From CAYQVO01 sp964421085 (GTDB lineage Bacteria > Bdellovibrionota_C > UBA2361 > CAYQVO01), in the NCBI GenBank assembly GCA_964421085.1, contig CAYQVO010000001.1:169028-233027 (forward strand): 64,000 bases of DNA. The letters are read 5' to 3'. Both the position numbers and the translations under genes were made by a program. Below, piece after piece: positions 1 to 8,947 of the stretch (position 1 is the first letter of the stretch; every line of letters begins with the position of its first letter). The notes beneath the pieces are model-generated. The model was not told the origin of the DNA, made no database searches, and saw only the letters and a list, made by a program, of their open reading frames with translations.

Positions 1-75
1 CTCGCAGGCGCGGCATCTGCTGCGCTTCTGTTGTTTCTGATTCTTGAACTGACTTATTTCCGGAAGCTGCCATAG
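1..75 (+). CDS. C-terminal end of a BatA-like protein (partial)
   Basis: An open frame runs in from the window edge and ends at the TAG at 73-75, giving 24 residues. They form a hydrophobic helix (AASAALLLFLILELTYF) followed by a short basic tail (RKLP). A single C-terminal membrane helix of this kind is the usual end of BatA-type VWA proteins, which directly precede batB. The next gene starts 7 bp later on the same strand. The family assignment is inferred from position and the helix only, since no VWA sequence lies inside the window. Confidence 0.55.
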   Translation, partial: LAGAASAALLLFLILELTYFRKLP

Positions 76-82
76 GATACCT

Positions 83-1720
83 GTGCATTTGTTTCTCGAT
101 CCATCGCGTCTTTTGCTCCTCGGGCTGGTGGTCCCTGTCGCGATTCTCCTTCTTCATCTGGAGAGAAAAAGGAGCACGGCGCTTGAAATGATTGGCGCTC
201 CTGTGCGGCTGCGGCCGCAGTGGGAAGTCTTGACTGCGTGCGCGACACTCGCTCTTCTCTTCCTCGCACTGGCCCGTCCGCAGAACGGATCACAGGAGAC
301 GGGCGTCATTCTTCCGGGGAAAAACATTCTTTTCATCGTCGATATAAGCAGAAGCATGGATGCCGGCGACATTGTCCCGTCCAGAATTGAAATGACGAAA
401 CGAAAACTCCTCGACGCAGTGCGTCTGAGCGAAGCAAGCGGGCGTCTCGATCGGATCGCGATAGTTCTCTTTTCGGGGCGGCCTTTTTTTTACTGCCCCT
501 TTACTTCCGACTATGGAGTTTTACGGTCGTTCATTGCCGCAATTTCCACGGAATCGACGACAAGCCTCGGAAGCAATATCGAGCGCGCAGTTGACCTTGC
601 CATATTCACAACGGGCAAAATACACGGACAAAGAGCTCAGATGGTGCTCCTCTCTGACGGAGAAGACGGCGGCGTAAAAGTCGAACGGACGGTTCAGAAG
701 CTCATCGAATCCGGGATCCCTCTCAATGTCATAGGAGTCGGAGGACGGGATGGCGTTGCGCTTCAGACCACCGGCAGCAGCTTCACTTCGCGGGACCTGA
801 GCGGCAGAAGCGTCTACACGAAACTGAATGAAGAGGTGCTTAACAGACTTGCGTCGGGAAGCGGGGGAAAATATATCCGCGTCCAGCTTGATGACCTTGA
901 TCTCCGGGCTGTACTCGGATCTGACTCGTTTCTCCCTCAGCTTCCATCCCGCCTCAGAGTTTACAGGGAGGCAGGTCCTTTTCTCTGTCTTGCCGCGCTT
1001 CTTTCAGGAGTTCTTCTTTTCCGGCGGCGGTGGGCGATGCTTCTGGCGCTCTTCGTCCTTTCGATTCCCATCGAGTCACGGGCTTCGGGCCCCGCCATGA
1101 CTCTGCGTGAAGCATATGCTGCGTATCAGAAGGGAGAATACGAGACCGCCCGATCTGCGTTCCATCAGTACGCTGTCCGGTATCCCGATGATGCGGGGAT
1201 CCAGGAGATTTTCGGGAATTCGCTCTTCAAGTGCAGGAAGTACCGTGAAGCACTTCTTGTTTATCAGAGAGCTCTTCCGATGGTCAGATCGGGACGTGAT
1301 CGCTACAGGATCCTGTTCAACACCGGAAATACACTCTTCGCTCTCGATGAGTACAAGGACGCGATTGCTCTCTACGAAAGAGCTCTTCAGGTGAAAGAGA
1401 ACGACGAGCATGCAGTCTTCAACAGGGATCTGGCGCGAATCTACCTCGATGCGCGAACCCAGGTGAATCCTCCTCCTGCCCCGGGTTCCGAAAACCTGCA
1501 GGGCGGAGCTTCTGAGGACCCGTCAAGTGACAACAATGACGGTCAGCCGGAGGAGAAACACCGCGTCCATGTCGAAGAGTTGAGGCTCATCCCCGCTAAC
1601 GAGCCGGTGGAGACGGGAAAGCAGAAAGCAGAAGCGTGGATAGATGCGCTGCCTGAAACGCCCATCCTTCCGCAGAATAACAAACAGGTTTTTAAGGAGA
1701 TTCCGGAGCAGTGGTGGTGA
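83..1720 (+). CDS. BatB-BatC fusion: membrane VWA protein with TPR repeats
   Basis: The protein has 545 residues. Two hydrophobic segments lie near the N-terminus (about 9-26 and 50-66). A von Willebrand factor A domain follows, with the MIDAS motif D-I-S-R-S at about residue 87 and the later LLSDGED strand. A further membrane region sits around 300-335. The C-terminal part (about 345-455) holds tetratricopeptide repeats (YQKGEYETARSAF, ALLVYQRAL, AIALYERALQ) and ends in a charged tail. BatB is the VWA membrane protein and BatC the TPR protein of the Bacteroides aerotolerance operon, and here they are one polypeptide. The start is the GTG at 83. The stop overlaps the batD start. It probably works with MoxR-type ATPase partners encoded upstream, outside the window. 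Confidence 0.85.
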   Translation: MHLFLDPSRLLLLGLVVPVAILLLHLERKRSTALEMIGAPVRLRPQWEVLTACATLALLFLALARPQNGSQETGVILPGKNILFIVDISRSMDAGDIVPSRIEMTKRKLLDAVRLSEASGRLDRIAIVLFSGRPFFYCPFTSDYGVLRSFIAAISTESTTSLGSNIERAVDLAIFTTGKIHGQRAQMVLLSDGEDGGVKVERTVQKLIESGIPLNVIGVGGRDGVALQTTGSSFTSRDLSGRSVYTKLNEEVLNRLASGSGGKYIRVQLDDLDLRAVLGSDSFLPQLPSRLRVYREAGPFLCLAALLSGVLLFRRRWAMLLALFVLSIPIESRASGPAMTLREAYAAYQKGEYETARSAFHQYAVRYPDDAGIQEIFGNSLFKCRKYREALLVYQRALPMVRSGRDRYRILFNTGNTLFALDEYKDAIALYERALQVKENDEHAVFNRDLARIYLDARTQVNPPPAPGSENLQGGASEDPSSDNNDGQPEEKHRVHVEELRLIPANEPVETGKQKAEAWIDALPETPILPQNNKQVFKEIPEQWW

Positions 1721-3042
1721 AACGGGTAATCGCCATGCTTTGCCTTTTCCTTGCTCCGCCGGCGGTTCGCGCAGCCGACCTTCCGGAAATATTCCTCTCC
1801 CAGCGTGTAAGCAACAACTCACCGTATCTCGGGCAGCAGGTGCTTTATACACTGGAATTTTATTCACGGCTTCCAATCCTTGCTCCTCATTTGAATGTCA
1901 ATCTGGAGGGAGTCAATGACTACGAACTGGGCCGGGAAACGCGGGAAGAGATATTACAGGGCCGGAAATACAAAGTGACAAGGCTGCGAACTGCCTTCTA
2001 TCCGCAGCTCGCGGGCCGTCTTGAGATTCCGCCCCAGCGCCTCGATGCAGCTTCGCTGGTCTCTGCCGACCCTTCAGTGAAGATTCCATCACAAGTTGAG
2101 ACTGAGGCCGTTACGCTTGTCGTGCGTCCGCTCCCGCCCCCGCCCTCAGAAATGGCGGCAAATACGGTCACGATTACCGGATCTGCCAGTACGCTTATCG
2201 ATTTCGACAAAAGTCCTCTGCCGGTCGGCGAGTCGAGGAAACTGCGTGTGCTCATCCGGAGCGAGGGGGATCTGGGACTTCTGACTTTAAAACTGAACGG
2301 GACATCAGGATTGAAGGTTTATGAAGCGGCCCCGGTATTGAAGCGTGAAACCTCCAGAAACGGTCTCATGCTGGAGAGGATTTTCTCATATGAAATAGTT
2401 GCGCTGACTGAAGGTATTATCAGGATCACCGCGGCTCCTTTTCCTGCATTCGATGTTCGCACCGGCACATATTCCGCCGGCGCACCTGTCGAAATCCAGG
2501 TTAATGCAGTCAAAGGGCCTGGAAGCATGCCCGCTGCTCCTGTTTCTGATGTTCCTCAAAAAGCCGGGACGCAGGCTCAGATCGAGAAAGAACGGCTCAG
2601 GTATCATGAGCCAAACGCCATGGAAAATCTCCTCTCCCATTTCAGTGCGTCTTCGCTCCTGCTGCTGGCAGTATCGCTGTCGCTTGCGATCATCACGGTG
2701 CGGGCGCATTTGAACGCAAAGCAGGCGAGGCGCGCCGGAGATTCATCGTCGCTTGAGGATCTCAGAAAAGCGCAAACCGCAGCTGATCTCCACAGAAATT
2801 TCCGCGAAGCTCTGCTTACTGCCGTTGCAGGGGAACCGGAAGTGCAGGGTCTTAAACAGATCATACGGGCATCATTGAGCGACCCTGAGCAGAGAATCCA
2901 GGTTGAGGCTTTTTTAAACGACCTTGCGGTAGAGGTGTACTCGACAAAAGATCTGAGCGCGAGGAAATTCAGGGCGCTCAAGACAAGGGCTGTAAAGATG
3001 CTCGAGGCGCTGCCTGAAGGAGGGCTGCGTTCACGGGAATGA
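1711..3042 (+). CDS. batD: BatD-like protein (oxygen tolerance)
   Basis: The protein has 443 residues and begins at a GTG that overlaps the last codons of the preceding gene, so the two are translationally coupled. It has an N-terminal signal peptide (about 1-22, ending PPAVRAA), an extracytoplasmic beta-rich region with the opening DLPEIFLSQRVSNNSPYLGQ pattern usual for BatD, one transmembrane helix at about 312-332 (SSLLLLAVSLSLAIITV), and a cytoplasmic alpha-helical tail. BatD is a membrane partner of the BatA/BatB VWA proteins. Its exact biochemical role is not settled. The gene ends the bat cluster here. Confidence 0.85.
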   Translation: MVVKRVIAMLCLFLAPPAVRAADLPEIFLSQRVSNNSPYLGQQVLYTLEFYSRLPILAPHLNVNLEGVNDYELGRETREEILQGRKYKVTRLRTAFYPQLAGRLEIPPQRLDAASLVSADPSVKIPSQVETEAVTLVVRPLPPPPSEMAANTVTITGSASTLIDFDKSPLPVGESRKLRVLIRSEGDLGLLTLKLNGTSGLKVYEAAPVLKRETSRNGLMLERIFSYEIVALTEGIIRITAAPFPAFDVRTGTYSAGAPVEIQVNAVKGPGSMPAAPVSDVPQKAGTQAQIEKERLRYHEPNAMENLLSHFSASSLLLLAVSLSLAIITVRAHLNAKQARRAGDSSSLEDLRKAQTAADLHRNFREALLTAVAGEPEVQGLKQIIRASLSDPEQRIQVEAFLNDLAVEVYSTKDLSARKFRALKTRAVKMLEALPEGGLRSRE

Positions 3043-3423
3043 ATGCACCCACGAATGCGTTCCGCCAGGCGCCGGGGCTTTTTACGGCTCGTCCCCGTAA
3101 TTTTTTGGGCGGCTTTTTTTCTGAAGTGGAGTGTTGTGGCGGACCGGCCCTGGATTAAGTTCCGCGATCACAATAATGTCCTGCGGGATTCTCCCGGCGG
3201 TCTCACTGCATATTTCCCCGCGTCGCTCCACTCATAATCACATGACACTGAATCAATGTTTAGATACCCCCATTCTTCGCGTCATTATTTTTGAGGACCG
3301 CTATGGCTGTAACAATCCGATGTACTGTGAAAATTGATTGACAGGAAACGCCGGGGACGCGGAGCTCAAGATAGTTGTTCAAGCATGCCGGGAGCACTTG
3401 CAGGTTTAACAGCTTAATAAAAA
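3043..3423. other. Non-coding stretch after batD, possible small ORF
   Basis: These 381 bases separate batD from a convergent minus-strand gene. A 64-codon frame (3043-3237, plus) starts immediately after the batD stop and contains one hydrophobic stretch (FLRLVPVIFWAAFFL), but it has no Shine-Dalgarno sequence of its own and no recognisable family. I do not call it a gene. No tRNA, clear terminator or repeat was seen. Confidence 0.4.
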
Positions 3424-3744
3424 TCAGGCGGCCTTTTTTTGCAGCCGGCACAGCTCGATATGCTTTGCGCATTTCTGAGCGGCTTTGAAGAACGTAAACG
3501 CTGCCTCGGGATTTTCGGCAATCATCATATTCGAAGCCTTCCGAAGCACCGTGAAGAGTCTCTCGAAATGGGAGTTTTCAAGACCATGCCAGCACTCAAG
3601 AAGCTTCGTAAAGATAGTCAGATTAAGGGGAAGTCCCTCTTCAACGCACTCCTCGATTGTCTCGACGAACACCTCGGGAGAAATCTGTTTCCGGAACAAC
3701 TGGAGCTGTATGTCGAACAACTTATCGATAGGGTTGACCCTCAT
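3424..3744 (-). CDS. Small conserved-looking protein of unknown function
   Basis: The protein has 106 residues, is mostly alpha-helical by composition, and has no signal peptide. The start ATG at 3744 has a good Shine-Dalgarno AAGGAG seven bases upstream. The sequence contains three cysteines and ends in a basic LQKKAA tail. I recognise no family. It lies directly downstream of, and on the same strand as, the CHAP-like gene at 3857-5095, with about 110 bp between them, so the two could be co-transcribed. A chaperone or adaptor role for its larger neighbour is only a guess from size and order. Confidence 0.7.
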   Translation of the reverse strand: MRVNPIDKLFDIQLQLFRKQISPEVFVETIEECVEEGLPLNLTIFTKLLECWHGLENSHFERLFTVLRKASNMMIAENPEAAFTFFKAAQKCAKHIELCRLQKKAA

Positions 3745-3856
3745 GATATTTCTCCTTGACTTACTGCCCGCCTATCGTCACTTTCCGGCGGCATGGTTCA
3801 GAGAAAAGACGCCCGCCGGTCGCAGTGACAGGTGGAAACCCGCCTGTGAATCGTGG

Positions 3857-5095
3857 TTATCCGGTATAAGCCGCAAAACCCACAATAGGGCCGCGGGCAT
3901 AGGCTGCCGGCCCCCGTGTGCAGACGTGATCGGAGACTCCCAGCACTGTATCGTTCCTGTGCACAACCACATCCACATGGCCATATTTGTTGCTGGTCGG
4001 CATGAACAGAAACGTGCCGTCTGGAAGAAGGCGTGCATTCTCCCTGGTTATTCCGACGATTCTGATAAAGCCGATTTCTTCCATCCTCGGAGGCGCATCA
4101 ATCGCGCCGCCCCATCTTCCATCGTCTCGAGGATTCAAAAGTCCGACGGTGCGCATGGCCTGCTTGACAAAGCCGAGGCAGTCGCCGGAAGATTCCCGGT
4201 TTCCCGCTTTCCTGAGCAACGCGTCGACAAGTCCCGCTGCTGCAGGAGGCGGGCCGAGCCGAATTGCATCTTGAACTGTGATTTCCCTCGTCCCTGGCGG
4301 AAGATGCTCCCAGCTCTGTGCTTTGCGGATATCCTCTGCTGTGAGACTTGCTGTGCTCAAGTAGTATTCGCGGCGATGCATTTCAGTGTCCACCGGACTA
4401 TCCCCTTCACCGGGCTTTATCGCTTCTTCCGGAGAAACATATTCCGCCGCAACTCCGCGCTGATTGAGAAAATCCGCCAGGCGTCCGATTTTCTCGACGT
4501 CTGCAATCGCTCTCCGTGCCTCTTCAGGGGAAAGAATCCTCTTCTGAAAGAATGGAGCGAGAACTTCATTGATAATCGCCGCTCTTTCAGGGTTTTCATC
4601 AAGGTGAAGGATTCTCACCCGGTTAAACACACGCTCCTTTACCAGATCTCGATAATTCAGATTAAGCTGCGCGGCATATCTCTCCTGAGCAAGGGCCAGG
4701 CGCCCGGCCGACATTGTAAATTCAGACTTCGGGTCCGCAGGGGCCTGCCCTGTCGTAACACCAGTTATCTGGTCCGCGAGATATCCGATTGCATTTGCAT
4801 CGGCGACAAGAGACTCAAGCTCGGAGACAGTCAGATTTCCGGGCCTTGTACTTGCGTTCCATATCTCATCCGCCCTTTTTGCAATACCAGGATCAGCCCG
4901 CAGGCCCGACCCCGTGACTCTTCCCTTGAGACGATCGTTGAATACCCGGGAAAGTGCGGCCATTAAAGCTTTTTTTTCCGCCTGAATCTGACCGGCGCTC
5001 GTAATTCTGGAATCAGGCGATGCACCTGCAGGAGTATTTATGCCGGGATCTGCGCTGGTGACAGCAGGTGGGTCCGACGAAACCGGAATAACCAT
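3857..5095 (-). CDS. Unknown protein with C-terminal CHAP/NlpC-P60-like domain
   Basis: The protein has 412 residues from the ATG at 5095; a TTG two codons upstream is an alternative start. The first 35 residues are Pro/Ser/Ala-rich and look disordered, with no Sec signal. The middle is helical. The last 120 residues contain SGDCLGFVKQAMRTVG, a Cys opening a helix, and about 75 residues later YGHVDVVVHRN with a His in a strand. This Cys...His arrangement is that of CHAP and NlpC/P60 cysteine peptidases, which cleave peptidoglycan peptides. I assign the domain from the motif pattern only. Lack of a signal peptide would require release by lysis or a dedicated secretion system. Neighbour: the 106-residue unknown downstream. 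Confidence 0.65.
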   Translation of the reverse strand: MVIPVSSDPPAVTSADPGINTPAGASPDSRITSAGQIQAEKKALMAALSRVFNDRLKGRVTGSGLRADPGIAKRADEIWNASTRPGNLTVSELESLVADANAIGYLADQITGVTTGQAPADPKSEFTMSAGRLALAQERYAAQLNLNYRDLVKERVFNRVRILHLDENPERAAIINEVLAPFFQKRILSPEEARRAIADVEKIGRLADFLNQRGVAAEYVSPEEAIKPGEGDSPVDTEMHRREYYLSTASLTAEDIRKAQSWEHLPPGTREITVQDAIRLGPPPAAAGLVDALLRKAGNRESSGDCLGFVKQAMRTVGLLNPRDDGRWGGAIDAPPRMEEIGFIRIVGITRENARLLPDGTFLFMPTSNKYGHVDVVVHRNDTVLGVSDHVCTRGPAAYARGPIVGFAAYTG

Positions 5096-5182
5096 ATGCA
5101 AGCCTCAGGAAAAAACCCTCATCCTTCCTGCCGTATCGCGAATAAGCAGGGTTTTGTATCAGATTTCCAGGGCTCGTCGACG

Positions 5183-6592
5183 TTATTTCCGGGAAATCTT
5201 CGGCCCGGCGGCCGAATCTTCGACGTTATACCCCTTCTCCTTCAGGATTTTCCTGAGTTCATCGGCCCTTGCCCAGTCTTTTGCCCTGCGGGCCGCCTGG
5301 CGTTCTTCGGCAAGCGCGGCGATGTCCGCCGGAATCTCCTCTTTGACCTGGTGCCAGTCCCGGAACCCCAGACCAAGCACTTCATCGGCGCTGTAAAGGA
5401 CCGCGAGCTTTTCCGCAGCGGAAAGATTTTTGTCGCCGATGACTTCCCACACCGATGCAAGAGCCTGCGGTGTGTTCAGATCGTTGAAGACAGCCTCATT
5501 GAAACGATCAATATAAGGACTTGATATGCCGGCGGGCACGCTGTCTCCATCGCCTTCTCTCAGTGCAAGGATGGATCTTCGAAGACTTTTGACGGCGCTT
5601 TGAGCTCCATCCAGGGCCTCATCGCTGAAGTTGAGCTGTGTTCTGTAATGACCCGACAGACAGAAGTACCTGTAGGCAAGCGGGTCATATCCTTTCTCGA
5701 TGAGATCCGCCAGGACAAGAAATCCCCCCCTGGACTTTGACATCTTCTCCCTGTTCATAAGGATAAAATCAGAGTGCATCCATACTCTGACCCAGGGCTT
5801 GCCGGTTGCGGCTTCGGACTGGGCTATCTCATTTGTGTGGTGAACGGAAATGTGATCGATACCCCCGCAGTGAATGTCGATTTCTTCGCCGAGATATTTC
5901 ATAGACATAGCGGAGCATTCGATATGCCATCCGGGATATCCCCTGCCCCAGGGAGAATCCCACTGAAGTTCCTGATTATCGAACTTCGATTTCGTAAACC
6001 AGAGAACGAAATCATAAGGCTGTTTTTTGTTCGAATCGACCTCGATCCTTGCGCCCGCTTTCAACTTTTCGAGATCAAGCCTTGCGAGTTTTCCGTATGC
6101 TGCAAACTTTGCCACATCGAAGTATACGTTACCGTCGGCAACGTAGGTGTATCCGTTTGCCTCGATTCTTTTGATGAGCTCAATCATGTCCCCTATGTGC
6201 CCGGTGGCTTTGCACACGACATCGGGTCTTTTCACATGAAGAAGATCGGAGTCCTTGAAGAAGGCTGCGGTGTAAAAATCGGCAATCTCATGCGACGTCT
6301 TTTTCTCGCGCTTCACGGCGACTGCCATCTTGTCCTCGCCTTCGTCCGCGTCGGACACGAGATGACCCACATCCGTGATGTTCATGACATGCGTCACCGC
6401 ATACCCTGCGCGCCGCAGCATTCTCACCAGCAGGTCTTCGAAGATATACGTCTTCATATTGCCGATGTGCTGGAAATTATAAACTGTCGGGCCGCAGCAG
6501 TAGATTCCTATACGGCCCGGATTAACAGGATCGAGTTTCTCCACCGCTCTTGTGAGGGTGTTATGGAGATATACAGGAGAGGGCGAAGTCAC
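5183..6592 (-). CDS. cysS: Cysteinyl-tRNA synthetase
   Basis: The protein has 469 residues, the usual bacterial length. It is the cytoplasmic class I synthetase that charges tRNA-Cys. Visible signatures are the zinc-ligand and HIGH region near the N-terminus (YCCGPTVYNFQHIGNMKTY, with HIGN in place of HIGH), the WHIECSAMSMKYLG zinc/active-site region, GGIDHISVHHTNEIAQSEA, and the KMSKS loop (NREKMSKSRGG) near residue 285. The C-terminal ERQAARRAKDWARADELR helix is typical of CysS. The start is a GTG at 6592. It lies 71 bp downstream of pdxH on the same strand. Confidence 0.97.
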   Translation of the reverse strand: MTSPSPVYLHNTLTRAVEKLDPVNPGRIGIYCCGPTVYNFQHIGNMKTYIFEDLLVRMLRRAGYAVTHVMNITDVGHLVSDADEGEDKMAVAVKREKKTSHEIADFYTAAFFKDSDLLHVKRPDVVCKATGHIGDMIELIKRIEANGYTYVADGNVYFDVAKFAAYGKLARLDLEKLKAGARIEVDSNKKQPYDFVLWFTKSKFDNQELQWDSPWGRGYPGWHIECSAMSMKYLGEEIDIHCGGIDHISVHHTNEIAQSEAATGKPWVRVWMHSDFILMNREKMSKSRGGFLVLADLIEKGYDPLAYRYFCLSGHYRTQLNFSDEALDGAQSAVKSLRRSILALREGDGDSVPAGISSPYIDRFNEAVFNDLNTPQALASVWEVIGDKNLSAAEKLAVLYSADEVLGLGFRDWHQVKEEIPADIAALAEERQAARRAKDWARADELRKILKEKGYNVEDSAAGPKISRK

Positions 6593-6663
6593 AGGCGAAA
6601 TAATGGCACAGATGACGGCGGTTCCGCCAGCCGATCAGCCGGCGACGCGCGCACGAATGATAA

Positions 6664-7344
6664 TCACGGATAAAGCCTGCATATTTTCCACCCGCCGCCT
6701 TCGCTGCGGACATAAAGAAAACGGTCATGAAGCCTGTTGAGTCTGAGCTGCCAGAATTCAATCTCGTCCGGAATCAGGCGAAAACCGCTCCAGTAATGGG
6801 GTCTTGGAACTTCCTGCCCTTTGAATTTCCGGGAAAATTCATCGAATTTTCCATCGAGCACCTCTCTGCTCCCGAGCATGCTGCTCTGCGCTGATGCCCA
6901 GGCGCCAATCCGGCTTCGGCGGGGCCTTGACGCAAAATATCTGTCGGCAACAGCATCCTCGACCAGCTCGACACGCCCCTGAACCCTGACCTGTCTCTGA
7001 GCGGATCCCCAGTAAAAAGTCAGCGCTGCCTCCGGGTGGCTTTTCAGGCTTTCCCCCTTGCGGGACTGCAGATTTGTATAGAAAACAAATCCCTTCTCGT
7101 CGAACATTTTCAGCAGCACCATTCTTCCTTCCGGCCGTCCGTCTGGTCCGATAGTTGAAAGGCACATGGCATTTGGAAACTCGGTCGAAAGCATGAGAAG
7201 CGAGCTCTTATACCACCGCCGGAACTGTTCGAAAGGATCGGGGTGAATCGTCTTCTCCGACAGCCGCTCACGGAACACCACCCAGGGGTGGAAAACGAGG
7301 AAGAGGACTTCCTGGAATGTTGAAAAGAGGCGAAATTTTGACAT
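6664..7344 (-). CDS. pdxH: Pyridoxamine 5'-phosphate oxidase
   Basis: The protein has 226 residues from the ATG at 7344; an in-frame TTG lies just before it. It is an FMN-dependent oxidase that converts pyridoxine/pyridoxamine phosphate to pyridoxal phosphate. Family signatures include RMVLLKMFDEKGFVFYTN, SRKGESLKSHPEAALTFYW, QVRVQGRVE, the SxxSxLGSRE region (WASAQSSMLGSREVL), and the C-terminal PHYWSGFRLIPDEIEFWQ and RLHDRFLY substrate/FMN segments. The N-terminus (about 25 residues) is unusually hydrophobic (VLFLVFHPWVVF) for this soluble enzyme. A 51-bp divergent spacer separates it from the dehydrogenase gene at 7399. Confidence 0.95.
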   Translation of the reverse strand: MSKFRLFSTFQEVLFLVFHPWVVFRERLSEKTIHPDPFEQFRRWYKSSLLMLSTEFPNAMCLSTIGPDGRPEGRMVLLKMFDEKGFVFYTNLQSRKGESLKSHPEAALTFYWGSAQRQVRVQGRVELVEDAVADRYFASRPRRSRIGAWASAQSSMLGSREVLDGKFDEFSRKFKGQEVPRPHYWSGFRLIPDEIEFWQLRLNRLHDRFLYVRSEGGGWKICRLYP

Positions 7345-7398
7345 CAATTAAAAACAGAATACAATTCTCTGCGCGAGGATTCCATACTAACACGGACT

Positions 7399-8418
7399 AT
7401 GCGCGCATCAAGACTACACAGCCCGCTTGATTTCAGACTCCATGACGAGCCGGTGCCCGGGCCTTCTCCCGGCGAAGTCCTTATCCGGATTGCGTCGGTA
7501 AGCGTGTGCGCATCCGACATTCACTGGTACAAGGATGGCCGAATCGGCCCCACTGTACTCAAAGCGCCGATGGTCCTCGGCCATGAAGCTTCCGGAATCA
7601 TCGCAGGACTGGGAAAAGATGTAAAAGACTTCGAGATTGGCGGGAGAGTTGCCCTGGAACCCGCAAAACCGTGCTTCGAATGCGAATGGTGCGGCAAGGG
7701 CCTTTTCAACGTCTGCCCCCATGTGCAGTTTTTCGGAACATCGCCTGCAGACGGCGCGTTCCGCGATTTTCTCACCTGGCCCGCAAACCTGGTGGAAAAG
7801 ATACCTGACTCAATGACCCTCGACGAAGCAGCCATTGCCGAACCACTTGGCGTCGGACTGCACGCGGTAAACATTGCAGACATGAAAGGCGCGTCGCGCG
7901 TGGCAATTCTCGGCGCAGGCGCCATCGGCTTGTCCGTTCTGCAGTGTGTGAAGCTCGCATCTTCTGCGCGGACAGTTGTCAGCGAGCCGGTGAAAGAGCG
8001 AAGAGAACTTGCGGCGAGACTTGGCGCAGACGAAATTTGCCGGCCCGACGAGATAGAGGGCCCTTTTGATCTTGTCTTTGAATGCGCAGGCGAAGCTGAC
8101 GCAGTCATGCAGAGCGCAAGGATCTGCAGGATAATGGGCCAGGTGATTATCATCGGCATTCCGGCTGATGATCGCTATACTTTCGACGCTTCTGCAGCGC
8201 GACGAAGACAGCTCCGGGTTTTATTCTCGAGGCGCAGTAATGAAACTCTTGCGCGGGTCATTGAACTGATTTCTCAAAAAAAGCTCAATGCCTCAGCGCT
8301 GGCCACGCACACCTTTCCCCTCGAAAAATTGGAGGCGGCTTTCAGGCTCGCGGCCCGGAAGGAGGACGGCGTAATCCGGCCGATTATCAGGGTTTCAGAG
8401 GAGGAAACCCGCCCGTAA
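7399..8418 (+). CDS. Zinc-dependent medium-chain dehydrogenase, sorbitol/polyol type
   Basis: The protein has 339 residues. It carries the MDR catalytic-zinc motif GHEASGII, the structural zinc loop C-F-E-C-E-W-C-x7-C and a Rossmann NAD(P) motif (AILGAGAIGLSVLQ). The N-terminal CASDIHWYKDGRIG segment resembles sorbitol/xylitol and L-threonine dehydrogenases of the family. It would oxidise a polyol or secondary alcohol with NAD(P)+. The substrate cannot be fixed from sequence. It is transcribed divergently from pdxH. A permease remnant lies downstream on the same strand. Confidence 0.88.
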   Translation: MRASRLHSPLDFRLHDEPVPGPSPGEVLIRIASVSVCASDIHWYKDGRIGPTVLKAPMVLGHEASGIIAGLGKDVKDFEIGGRVALEPAKPCFECEWCGKGLFNVCPHVQFFGTSPADGAFRDFLTWPANLVEKIPDSMTLDEAAIAEPLGVGLHAVNIADMKGASRVAILGAGAIGLSVLQCVKLASSARTVVSEPVKERRELAARLGADEICRPDEIEGPFDLVFECAGEADAVMQSARICRIMGQVIIIGIPADDRYTFDASAARRRQLRVLFSRRSNETLARVIELISQKKLNASALATHTFPLEKLEAAFRLAARKEDGVIRPIIRVSEEETRP

Positions 8419-8614
8419 CCGTTCATCGCGCCCCGCATCGGCGCGCGCGATTACACCCTCTTCCAAACCCCTTCTTTCTGCGTTATTTCAACGCCTTCAC
8501 GGCACAGGCTGCCGCATCTTTCAATCCTGTTTCAATGGGTATCTCTTTGAGAAACATGCCGAATTCTCCGCAGGTGAAACTCGCCGCTGTCGGCGTCAGC
8601 CGGGACTGTTTTCC

Positions 8615-8947
8615 GGCAGATACTTCATTCCTGCTCTCGTTATTGTCGGCCTGGTGTGTCTTTTCTTTTTTGAATCCAGTGCGGCGATGTACATGATCGC
8701 AGGCGAAGGTGCTCCCGGCACGAGACTTCCCATGAGTACGTTTATTCTTCTTTCCAGCGTGATTGCGTATCTTTCCTTCAAATATTCGCTCTCTGTGATT
8801 CCTGTGCCTGGGCTGCTGAGCTGCACTCACCTTATCGTAGAGCCTGGAATCGCAAACTGGATCCGCTTTGCAGTCTGGCTTGTTGCCGGTCTTTGTCTTT
8901 ATTTCATGTATGGACACCGGCACAGCCGGTTTTCCCATCGGCCTTGA
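8615..8947 (+). pseudogene. C-terminal remnant of an APC-family amino acid permease
   Basis: The frame stays open back into the dehydrogenase gene but only the part from about 8615 looks like protein of a known family. It reads as two to three hydrophobic helices and ends with WIRFAVWLVAGLCLYFMYG followed by a basic HRHSRF tail, which closely matches the last helix and end of cationic amino acid transporters (APC superfamily). Those proteins have 12 or more helices and about 450 residues, so the N-terminal three quarters is missing. No credible start codon with a ribosome site is present. Its 3' end overlaps the convergent Crp-family gene by 44 bp. Confidence 0.5.

Noticed and set aside
3485..4966. 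493-codon open frame on the plus strand
   Set aside because: It is the antisense shadow of the two minus-strand genes at 3424 and 3857; its composition is rich in Arg/Cys/Ser and no family pattern is seen.
5774..6673. 299-codon open frame on the plus strand
   Set aside because: Antisense to cysS, whose identity is certain.
8483..8938. 151-codon frame on the minus strand whose end (EIPIETGLKDAAACAVKALK) looks protein-like
   Set aside because: The rest of the frame is low-complexity basic sequence antisense to the permease remnant; no family or start signal supports it.
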